DNA of 64,000 nt from Ignavibacteriae bacterium HGW-Ignavibacteriae-4. GTDB lineage: Bacteria > Bacteroidota > Ignavibacteria > Kapaibacteriales > UBA2268. Below, one piece after another: positions 20,101-27,564 of this stretch. How positions within the stretch are numbered: the stretch's first letter is position 1; the number at the start of each line of letters is the position of its first letter. Under the pieces are notes generated by a model that made no database searches, was not told the origin of the DNA, and saw nothing but the letters and a program-made list of their open reading frames with translations. A program made the translations under genes and the position numbers. Where the stretch lies: contig PGYR01000002.1 of assembly GCA_002839765.1 (NCBI GenBank), positions 1 through 64,000 of the forward strand, in the 5' to 3' direction.

Positions 20101-21586
20101 TGGAGCATTCGACATGGGATACAAGGCAGATGAAGGTAAATTTACCGGAAGAGTAAATGGTAGTCTGACTTTGCCAGAACTAGCATTTAAAGGATTTCCT
20201 TATGATATTATCAAAGCAAGATTAAAGCTTCCTTATACAGCATCAATGAATGCTTTGATAAATATGTCAGAAAACACCCGTCATATATACACAGAATGCA
20301 ATTTTGCAGAACTTGGAAAATTTAATTTCCAGTTAGATTTGACAAAATCGAGCAACGACACAGAATTCTTTACTTATAACAAAGGTCAACAATATATACC
20401 ATCTATTGTTCCAATAGGTAAAATAAGCAATGATGGAAATTCAATACAAGCAGATATAGAAAAAAGCATCAACATACCCGCAAATTCGGAGTGGATGTAT
20501 GTTAGAATTAATAGCGAGGTACATGCTCCTGAAAGCAAATTGATAATGCCTGATGGAACTGAGTTGACCGGACCTGATGAAGATGCAAATGTATTGCACT
20601 TTAATTCTGAAGATGGCTTAACTTCATTCTGGTCAGTTGAAGCTCCAATGGAAGGAAAATGGAAGATAGTATTATTAGATGGTGATGTGAAGGATATTGT
20701 TGAAGTTTACTTAACAGAGAGCGATACTCCTTTTTCAGTTTCTGCTAAACAGGTAGATAATAAAGTTACATTATCGTGGAATACAGATTCTTTTGAATCG
20801 ACAGATAATATAGAATTCTATTTAGATGACAATGGTGATGGATTTGATGGTTATAAATTTGCTGAAGTTCGTGCTACTCAGGCAGAATATATATTCACAA
20901 TGGCAGATACTTTGGGTTACTGCAGCAACTACATATATGCTTATGTGCAATCAGTGGATGAAGAGTTGCTTGCTACCGGCTATGCCGACGCACCAGTAGT
21001 TAATGGGAAAAATTCATTACCTCCGCCACACGACATGACCGCGGTTTACTACACAACAGGAAAGCTGATGACAGTTGAGTGGATGCCGAATAACATGGAA
21101 AAAGTAGTAGGGTATTACGTTATTGTTACTGACAAAGATGGAAATGATTCCACATATGCTATAGTTTATGCAAATGACCATAAAGTTCAGTTCAATTTGG
21201 AAGATAATAAAGGCATAACTATAAGAATGGCAGCAATTGATGCAGACTACAGAAGCGGATGCCCATCAGCACCAATTGATATTGTTACTGATGTAGAAAC
21301 AGAACCTATAACAGGTTTGGTTTTCGATGAAAGTAGAATCGCAATTGTGCCTAATCCTGTTACTGATCAAACTAATATATCATTCAAGTTGAATAATAAC
21401 TCTTACGTAAGATTAGCAATATATGATATGTTTGGAAACCGTATAACAGTTCTTGCAGAAGGTTACTACCAATCAGGTGTAATAAATAGCAAGTGGAATT
21501 CACAAGGACTGGCTGCAGGTACTTATTTGGTAAAACTAGAAGCTGAGGACATTTACACAACTCAGAAGCTAATTCTAATCAAATAA
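17138..21586 (+). CDS. Giant secreted Ig-like repeat protein with T9SS type-A sorting domain
   Basis: 1482 aa; three roughly 105-aa tandem Ig-like repeats; C-terminus IVPNPVTDQTNISFKL...YDMFGNRI...GLAAGTYLVKLEAE...KLILIK. Confidence 0.88.
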   Translation: MKHSHTSFKNKGKIINYLLVLMIFFNFPNITDAQENPIVKVVVSAKEGDKNPFIEVKYVLRESTFIQIDRIEIIDQDLNFYELKEKDISDADLDGDIGYTETASPSTKTFNWYYEPTLTDNDISGKLNVKIYLSAKSSQPASIKIHLGDVMPQYENQSGPVILRNSEGPTDNYQPYTGLSPLGNWHNTLPDAAKFYAIGSVTDFPVYRHSSSNFNGRPTLPSGSSFFAFNDETKTRQIWINAAAGKMQGLPGSQKLWDFQIHYTGDEKSGTAIVGIASDGSPDLASTSTTEATLELEYSSSEAVASNEIEIDKKPALKLIVTADKDYIEKPVAPKDSILLNIKVDKPDDKGVFNPAEGAKVFVRNEVNKDNKFVELGGKTDANGELVYLYIIPDNTEFGLYSIQIYAETNDSDALKSKTVKSVIKVAPEPDLEITSDEESYKILQEETVEIDLIVRNKDGEIVEGARVTVINPINQAGFEEYLGKTDAGGKLLYKFPIPKETKDSAYEFTFYANESLDESQKSTPLKVRVIVGKIPILLINITPNTDYKLKPNESEKIDLTITENKEGEIVPVKDAQIFIQDGLNGDKSFRFLGVTNANGVRPYDILVPEEKEKGEYEVKFYASKDKYVDSEKSIVKVEVSIDSCWKQGALEFCTKSGWEEKEGDPIIKSNGEVLINNLISFSGTMEINKETLKLKANGTFSVKDVPLPGGGKGSITLMSGNLVDIELLGANGSFTNLLNQSLSAAPKICGVQVEKITDIKLIGGTNATGVEISASIKIPGFAPGCDEDGKKPVDTGIKVTGLKIQRNTGMYFDGFEVTNLSPAPKFCLNKLTYNYDQKADKLDLGAEFTVPFMKVGAGASFRNAMLDSVGFKGELAKGIPIGNTGVCILGLEGKAHGLAFPPLELTFGGTVNNCLNKDLMEITARAGYKAPSTIYINGEANFMKLPSTTYWQITGTPEIRFDYNNALLKLTSQLKCGTFDGKAYVLNGAFDMGYKADEGKFTGRVNGSLTLPELAFKGFPYDIIKARLKLPYTASMNALINMSENTRHIYTECNFAELGKFNFQLDLTKSSNDTEFFTYNKGQQYIPSIVPIGKISNDGNSIQADIEKSINIPANSEWMYVRINSEVHAPESKLIMPDGTELTGPDEDANVLHFNSEDGLTSFWSVEAPMEGKWKIVLLDGDVKDIVEVYLTESDTPFSVSAKQVDNKVTLSWNTDSFESTDNIEFYLDDNGDGFDGYKFAEVRATQAEYIFTMADTLGYCSNYIYAYVQSVDEELLATGYADAPVVNGKNSLPPPHDMTAVYYTTGKLMTVEWMPNNMEKVVGYYVIVTDKDGNDSTYAIVYANDHKVQFNLEDNKGITIRMAAIDADYRSGCPSAPIDIVTDVETEPITGLVFDESRIAIVPNPVTDQTNISFKLNNNSYVRLAIYDMFGNRITVLAEGYYQSGVINSKWNSQGLAAGTYLVKLEAEDIYTTQKLILIK
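18085..19060 (+). repeat. Three tandem Ig-like domain repeats within the 17138-21586 protein
   Basis: Repeated pattern ...G(A)xVFVRN/VTVINP/IFIQDG...LGGKTDANGELVY / LGKTDAGGKLLY / LGVTNANGVRPY...Y-x-FYA. Confidence 0.7.
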
Positions 21587-21609
21587 TCAACTGATTACTA
21601 CTAAAATAC

Positions 21610-21648
21610 AAATCCCGATATTTGTAGAAAGTATCGGGATTTTTTTAT
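21610..21648 (+). terminator. Rho-independent terminator
   Basis: AAATCCCGATA / TATCGGGATTT plus T-run. Confidence 0.8.
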
Positions 21649-21731
21649 TTAGTTTCGAACGAGGGGGAGTTGTCTTCTTTTTTCGGCATTTATTTATGAA
21701 AATAATTCACATAAATATTCATTATGCTGAA

Positions 21732-21790
21732 ATTCCCCTTTTTTTAAAAAGGGGTGGCAGACAACGCACCAGCGTTGACTGACGGGGTAT
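21732..21790 (+). repeat. Two-hairpin REP-like element, copy 1
   Basis: attcccctttttttaaaaaggggtggcagacaacgcaccagcgttgactgacggggtat; inverted partner at 21876-21940. Confidence 0.65.
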
Positions 21791-21875
21791 TTACATATCT
21801 ACGGAATTTGTTATTATCTGATTCTTCAGACTAATTGTATACTTTTTTCTCTATATGGTCTTTCTGCTTTTTTGA

Positions 21876-21940
21876 ACACCCCGTCTCACGCCTTTGGCGT
21901 GATCCACCCCTCTTTCGCGTTGCTTAAAGAGGGGAATATC
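21876..21940 (-). repeat. Two-hairpin REP-like element, copy 2 (inverted)
   Basis: Reverse complement attcccctctttaagcaacgcgaaagaggggtggatcacgccaaaggcgtgagacggggtgtt has the same layout as copy 1. Confidence 0.65.
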
Positions 21941-22079
21941 ACCGCTGATAACTTATCATATAAATAAACAGATAACCAATAGGGATTGTTGATATATATA
22001 AAAATTTCTTCAGTATAGATTTATTTAATTTCATTGTAATACTTTTTACTTTAATGCTTTTTCTAATAATATCCGATAC

Positions 22080-22691
22080 TTAGCGCTTTATTAATTCATC
22101 CTTAATTGCAGGAATTTCAATTATTTGTAACCTTTTATTATCATTACCAACTCTATTGGTATCTTTTTTTATATCATTTACAACTTCGAATAATATTTTT
22201 CTTATGTTTTTATCATATTCTTCAGAAAAGGAAGTGAATTTATCTTTTTCTTGAATACCAGGAGGCCAACTGAACATAAACGATGTTGGAGTTAAATAAA
22301 AGTAAAAGAAGTCACGTATAAAATCGTTATCTTTTTCTTTTAAAATGTTAATTATTTCAATATTGTTCTCACTAACAAATGAGCTTACTTTGTTAGCAAA
22401 CATATTCTGTCCATCATATGCCCAAAAGCTATTGACTCTTCTCGCACCAGACTGTGCAAATTTCTCAACAATTGACTCGACGCTTATACAAGATCCGTTA
22501 AAAATGCTATCAATATACATACTAGAGTTTATATAATCCTCAGATTCAGCGTAATGTCCATAGATATCAAGAGGAAGTTCATCAAAATAATTTTTAACTT
22601 CATTACAGCTTATCAACGACGCACTAACATTGAAAGAGTAAATAAAGAAAAATAGTGTTGTCATAATTTTACTTAATTGCAGGAATTTCAT
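22080..22691 (-). CDS. Secreted hypothetical protein, tandem paralog 2
   Basis: MKFLQLSKIMTTLFFFIYSFNVSA signal; about 200 aa; strongly similar to 22669-23262. Confidence 0.7.
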   Translation of the reverse strand: MKFLQLSKIMTTLFFFIYSFNVSASLISCNEVKNYFDELPLDIYGHYAESEDYINSSMYIDSIFNGSCISVESIVEKFAQSGARRVNSFWAYDGQNMFANKVSSFVSENNIEIINILKEKDNDFIRDFFYFYLTPTSFMFSWPPGIQEKDKFTSFSEEYDKNIRKILFEVVNDIKKDTNRVGNDNKRLQIIEIPAIKDELIKR

Positions 22692-23262
22692 TTATTTGTA
22701 ACCTTTTATTATCATTACCAACTCTATTGGTATCTTTTTTTATATCACTTACAACCTCGAATAAAATTTTTCTTAAGTTTTTATCATATTTTTCAGGGAA
22801 CTCCGGAAATTTATCTTTTTCTTGAATACCTGGAGGCCATCCTTCAAAAAATTTCATTGGAGTTTTAATAAAATAAAAGAAGTTATATATAAAATCTCTA
22901 TCTTTTTCTTTTAAAATATTGATTATTTCAATATTATTCTTTTCAACAAACAAAGTTAATTTGATATCAAACATATTCTGTTCATAAGTTGGCTCAAAGC
23001 TATTGTATCTTCTTGCACCCGATTGAGCAAATTTCTCAACAATTGACTCGACGCTTACACAAGATCCATTAAAAATGCTATCAATATACATACTATAGTT
23101 TGTATAATCCTCAGATTCAGCGTAATGTCCATAGATATCAAGAGGAAGTTCATCAAAATAATTTTTAACTTCATCACAGCTTATCAACTTCGCACTAACA
23201 TTGGATGAAAACATAAAACAAAATAGTATTGTGATAATTTTACTTAATTGCAGGAATTTCAT
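22669..23262 (-). CDS. Secreted hypothetical protein, tandem paralog 1 (overlaps paralog 2 by 23 nt)
   Basis: MKFLQLSKIITILFCFMFSSNVSA signal; shared CDEVKNYFDELPLDIYGHYAESEDY core. Confidence 0.7.
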   Translation of the reverse strand: MKFLQLSKIITILFCFMFSSNVSAKLISCDEVKNYFDELPLDIYGHYAESEDYTNYSMYIDSIFNGSCVSVESIVEKFAQSGARRYNSFEPTYEQNMFDIKLTLFVEKNNIEIINILKEKDRDFIYNFFYFIKTPMKFFEGWPPGIQEKDKFPEFPEKYDKNLRKILFEVVSDIKKDTNRVGNDNKRLQINEIPAIK

Positions 23263-23267
23263 TTATT

Positions 23268-23738
23268 CTATCGTTTATTATAATAAGGGTTTTTTTTACC
23301 GACATAAAAATCAGGTGGTGAAGTTCTAAAAGAAAAGGATAAATCTATTTTTCCATCATTTTCTTTTGCACGTATTACACAATATTCTGTAGAACGAATA
23401 TCTTTAAATATTAGGTTTGTTAAATTACTAACTTCAATAATAACATCATTATAAATTGCTGTTTTAACATCGATTACTTTCAGAACTATATTTTTGTTTG
23501 TTTTTCCATTTTTAATTATATCATTTTCTATAACAGAGTCTTTATTATTTACTTTATTTTTTATTCTTATTTTTGCTTCTAAATCCAGCTTTTCGAAATC
23601 AACAAAATAAAAATTTATTTCTTCTATTCTTTTTCCATCAATTGACTCGCAAATCTCTATGTTGCCAACCTTATTACTTGTATTTGAACAAGATTGAAAA
23701 GACAGAATGAGTGACAATATTAATAATTTCTTTATCAT
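23268..23738 (-). CDS. Small hypothetical lipoprotein
   Basis: Lipobox-like MIKKLLILSLILSFQSCSN. Confidence 0.6.
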   Translation of the reverse strand: MIKKLLILSLILSFQSCSNTSNKVGNIEICESIDGKRIEEINFYFVDFEKLDLEAKIRIKNKVNNKDSVIENDIIKNGKTNKNIVLKVIDVKTAIYNDVIIEVSNLTNLIFKDIRSTEYCVIRAKENDGKIDLSFSFRTSPPDFYVGKKNPYYNKR

Positions 23739-23858
23739 TTCATTTATTTATCCTTTTTCTTATTTCTAGAATTTCTTTCATAATTATCTTGCCCTTAAGG
23801 CTCTTTGCAATGAAATTAACAAATCTCTTCTTATTTCAATTTATACCATTTTACTCTC

Positions 23859-26800
23859 TTACTTCACTATCACCAAGCGAGTGTAATATATAATCTCTCC
23901 TGATTGCAAAACCACAGAATAGTTACCAGAACCAAAATCATTGGCATCAAATTCTATTAAATGCGTTCCTTCAGTTAGATTCTTGCTTATATTTTTTATC
24001 TCATTGCCGAGAATATCAAATATCGTGATATTTACAACTCTTTCCTCTTTCAAGTATAACTCAAAGTAGCCAGTATTATTCACCGGGTTTGGTCTGATGT
24101 TTAATACAACATTGGAGACGTCAACTAATCTCTTTTCAAATGCGCAACACTCAGCTATTAGCTTCCCGTCTCTTGCATTTACTCTTGAATAACCATCAGC
24201 AAAATTGTCTATTTGTAAATCAAGCGGTGTCTCGAAATCGTCACCAAGCAGTACTTCAGCATTCAGTACAGCCAGTAGTCCTTCTTGGTTAAGATTACCA
24301 TTAGAAGTAACATTTATATGATCTGGGAATATAGTCAGAGTTTCATTCCCTGCTATATAGCCTTCATTTACTGGTGTGTTGTTAAACCGTGCAATTCTAA
24401 AGTTGTGATATATTGAAAATTCAATACTTGTCTTATTAGCATCATTCATCAACTGAGCAATATCCTGTGTGGTAAGCCTTGTCCCTTCTTTCGGAGTTAT
24501 TCTGACTGGAATATCAACATTCGTTCCAACAATACCGGTTACACTCTGCACAGAAATATCAGCACAGATAATGCCTCTACCTCTTATCAGAAGTGTATCA
24601 GGCCCTGCCAGCCAGTCTCCATTACTTTCAAAATAAATTTTCTTTTCAAAATCTCCAATTTGTTGCGGGGTGAAGTTAATAGCAACATCTTTGCTACTAT
24701 CCACTTCTATTGTAATTGGTAATCCAGCATTTACATTTATATTCCCTGCACCTGTTTCTGATACAGATAATACATCCAAATCACCATTTCCAAAGTTCCT
24801 AATAACTGCTGTGGTGTCTATAGACTCTCCAATACAAACGTCACCGAGAAAGATAGAGTTTTCTCTAATGTTTATAACGGGTCTGAATCCGCGGCCTGTG
24901 AGATCAGTATTCTCCGGCTCTTCACATATTGCTTTATCGTTCATAACATAGTCAAGAAATGCTGACCTGTTTTCTATATCTTGTGGATCAAATTGGATAT
25001 CAAATACCTGATTCTCTCCCGGAGAGAGATATATAGGATAAGTAACTCCAGCCGGCAGATTAACTGTATAATCATTCGGATGTACTCCTCTGATTCTTAT
25101 ATTATCTATCTCTACACCTGCTGATCCTGTTGAAGTAACAACCGCCTGCAATGTAGAAGAATTTCCTATTCTTACATCACCAAAACCTTTTGTCAACTCA
25201 GTAACTAATGAACGTGTTGCCACAACAGCGCTAATATTTCTGGTAATCTCAAATCCAGTAGTAGTTCTAATTGTAACAGTACCGGTGTAGGTTCCTTCAT
25301 TGGTAAATTCGGCAACTATATTAGCATTAGCACTACCATTAGATGGTATGGTGAATTTTACAGGATTTACTGTAAACGCATTACTGGTTGATGTAATGAA
25401 AACCGTATCTATATCCACAACACAAGCTGTTGGATTATCCAATTTAAGACTGAAAGGATATTTTGTACCCGGACATATAGTATCAAAAGCTACTTCAGTT
25501 TGCTGTATCTCAAATATCGGCAAATCGCCTCTGCCAATTACAACAAGAGTATCAAATCCGGGGGCAGACGGGCTTTCTATTACCAACAGAGTGGTATCCC
25601 AGCCCTGAGTGTTTGGAATGAACTGAATCAAAGCCCTGCCTATGGAGCCATCATCTGCTTTTGGTATTACCAAAGGATAATCGGTAGCATTTGCAAGTGA
25701 AAACTGATTCAAGAAATTTCTGTAAAAATTATAATCACGAATTGTTACATCACAACCTCCGCGGTTGAGTATAGCCCATTCGAATGTAGCAGTATCTCCA
25801 ATACATACAGCTCCCAGATCAAGTGTGTCTTTTTTATCAGCAAAGTAAAATTCTTCGCTTTTACCCGTGCCTGATATAACTGATGTATCTCTAACGATTA
25901 AAGTGTCACCACCGGGGAAACCGTCAAAATCTCTTATTTCCACTATCAGGTTTACCTGATAATTACCTAAAGCTCCGGGCTGGAAATGTATGTCAAGTGG
26001 TGTTGCAATATTGGGCTGTAATGTTCCCGGTAAAGTTTGTGCGATTTTGAAATAGTTTATATCAGGAGTATTCCCCTCTATATAAATATCTACAACATCA
26101 CGGCATCTAACATCTTTTAGAAATACACGGGCTGACATTGTATCCGCTGTTGACGGACAAACAAAACCGAAATCCATATCAGGTATAGAGTCTCTGCTAA
26201 GAATTCCCGGTACTGTGATGCATAACTCATCTATTGCAAGCGTATCATTTGCATTACCCATTAGTCTTATCGGCACTTTCAAATCAGCTGTGTATAATCG
26301 CGGATCTGCATAAAATGAGGCAACTCCTACAGCAGAAGTATTTTCCACGAGCATATTAGGTGTAATACTGTTTGAAGTCGCAACTGTATATAGTCCTGAA
26401 GGAAGAGCGTCTATTTCTATTCTTACATTATTGAAAGTGTTGTCTTTTGTGTTTGTAATTATGAATAAAACATCTAAAGTGTCCGGGTAATAAGAGTGGT
26501 AATTCGGGTCATTACAATCTGTCTGATGCAATGTATCAAACGGAACGCATCCATCTGGTCTTGCATAGAAAATACCGTCACCTGCACCTCCTGACGGCCC
26601 ACCACCAGTTGTTGAACCTGCATCGATTACTTCAAGAGAGTCAACTATACCAATTTCAGTTGAAGCAAGGACTTTCTTCTGCCCGGCTCCTACGGATTCC
26701 TCATCCCATATTAATAATACGGCACTATCTGTATAAGTAAGAGTGTTATCAGCATTTCGATCTTTCCATAAGAATTTTCCAAGACCTTTCAGTGTATTCT

Positions 26801-27557
26801 GCCCAGTATAATCTGCCCAGTTCCCAAACATAAAAAAGTCAGGTGCCAACAGCCCTTGTTCTTTCAAATTACCTCTTGCAGTCAACCCTGGTTGAACTGT
26901 ACTTCCTTCCAAGGCCAGCCAAAATTCAGGTATTCCAGGTGCCACAGCATCGGTAAATTGTTGTTCTGAGTTATAATATCCATAAGATGTCACGATCGGC
27001 GTTCTATCATTGTTACCGATTTTGGTATCTATAAGTAAAAGTACTCCAACATCATGAGCTTTAGAAGAAGTATCCGCAGAAACTGACATCTTAATAAATC
27101 CACCGCTTGGTCTTTTACTCGGCTCCATTGAAAATGTAAATCTAACTTTTTCACCATCCGGCATATTGGCTATTAATTCCGAATTTATCCTCGGTTTTCC
27201 GTTCAATGTGTCTCTGAACAATCGAGAAACAGTCAAAGGGTTTTGAGGGGGTGGCATTTCTGTATTAGGGTCTTCCTCAAATGGCAATTGGAATATAATA
27301 TTGTCTATCATCAAGTGAACATGAGAAGTAAAGTTTGGTGGTGTGATTCCATTACCATCTTCATTATATATTAAAGATTTTGGATCAATAGTCGGATCCA
27401 GATAAGATGTATTAATATAAAAATGTCCATTCTTCAAAACAACCGCATCCAGTAAGTAAGGAGGTAGCATATCTTCCAGTTTCAACTCTTGCTGTGCCGG
27501 TAGCAATGATGGTGTAATAATCAATGCAAGTAGGAATATTTGAAAAATTCTTTTCAT
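23859..27557 (-). CDS. Choice-of-anchor-D protein with T9SS type-A sorting domain
   Basis: Repeated DLGAVCIGDTA / FLGDVCIGESIDTTAVIRNFGNGDLDV modules; C-terminus LNIRPNPVNNTGYFELYL...IFDILGNEI...GNYSVVLQSG...RLVIVK. Confidence 0.88.
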   Translation of the reverse strand: MKRIFQIFLLALIITPSLLPAQQELKLEDMLPPYLLDAVVLKNGHFYINTSYLDPTIDPKSLIYNEDGNGITPPNFTSHVHLMIDNIIFQLPFEEDPNTEMPPPQNPLTVSRLFRDTLNGKPRINSELIANMPDGEKVRFTFSMEPSKRPSGGFIKMSVSADTSSKAHDVGVLLLIDTKIGNNDRTPIVTSYGYYNSEQQFTDAVAPGIPEFWLALEGSTVQPGLTARGNLKEQGLLAPDFFMFGNWADYTGQNTLKGLGKFLWKDRNADNTLTYTDSAVLLIWDEESVGAGQKKVLASTEIGIVDSLEVIDAGSTTGGGPSGGAGDGIFYARPDGCVPFDTLHQTDCNDPNYHSYYPDTLDVLFIITNTKDNTFNNVRIEIDALPSGLYTVATSNSITPNMLVENTSAVGVASFYADPRLYTADLKVPIRLMGNANDTLAIDELCITVPGILSRDSIPDMDFGFVCPSTADTMSARVFLKDVRCRDVVDIYIEGNTPDINYFKIAQTLPGTLQPNIATPLDIHFQPGALGNYQVNLIVEIRDFDGFPGGDTLIVRDTSVISGTGKSEEFYFADKKDTLDLGAVCIGDTATFEWAILNRGGCDVTIRDYNFYRNFLNQFSLANATDYPLVIPKADDGSIGRALIQFIPNTQGWDTTLLVIESPSAPGFDTLVVIGRGDLPIFEIQQTEVAFDTICPGTKYPFSLKLDNPTACVVDIDTVFITSTSNAFTVNPVKFTIPSNGSANANIVAEFTNEGTYTGTVTIRTTTGFEITRNISAVVATRSLVTELTKGFGDVRIGNSSTLQAVVTSTGSAGVEIDNIRIRGVHPNDYTVNLPAGVTYPIYLSPGENQVFDIQFDPQDIENRSAFLDYVMNDKAICEEPENTDLTGRGFRPVINIRENSIFLGDVCIGESIDTTAVIRNFGNGDLDVLSVSETGAGNINVNAGLPITIEVDSSKDVAINFTPQQIGDFEKKIYFESNGDWLAGPDTLLIRGRGIICADISVQSVTGIVGTNVDIPVRITPKEGTRLTTQDIAQLMNDANKTSIEFSIYHNFRIARFNNTPVNEGYIAGNETLTIFPDHINVTSNGNLNQEGLLAVLNAEVLLGDDFETPLDLQIDNFADGYSRVNARDGKLIAECCAFEKRLVDVSNVVLNIRPNPVNNTGYFELYLKEERVVNITIFDILGNEIKNISKNLTEGTHLIEFDANDFGSGNYSVVLQSGEIIYYTRLVIVK

Positions 27558-27564
27558 ATTATAA

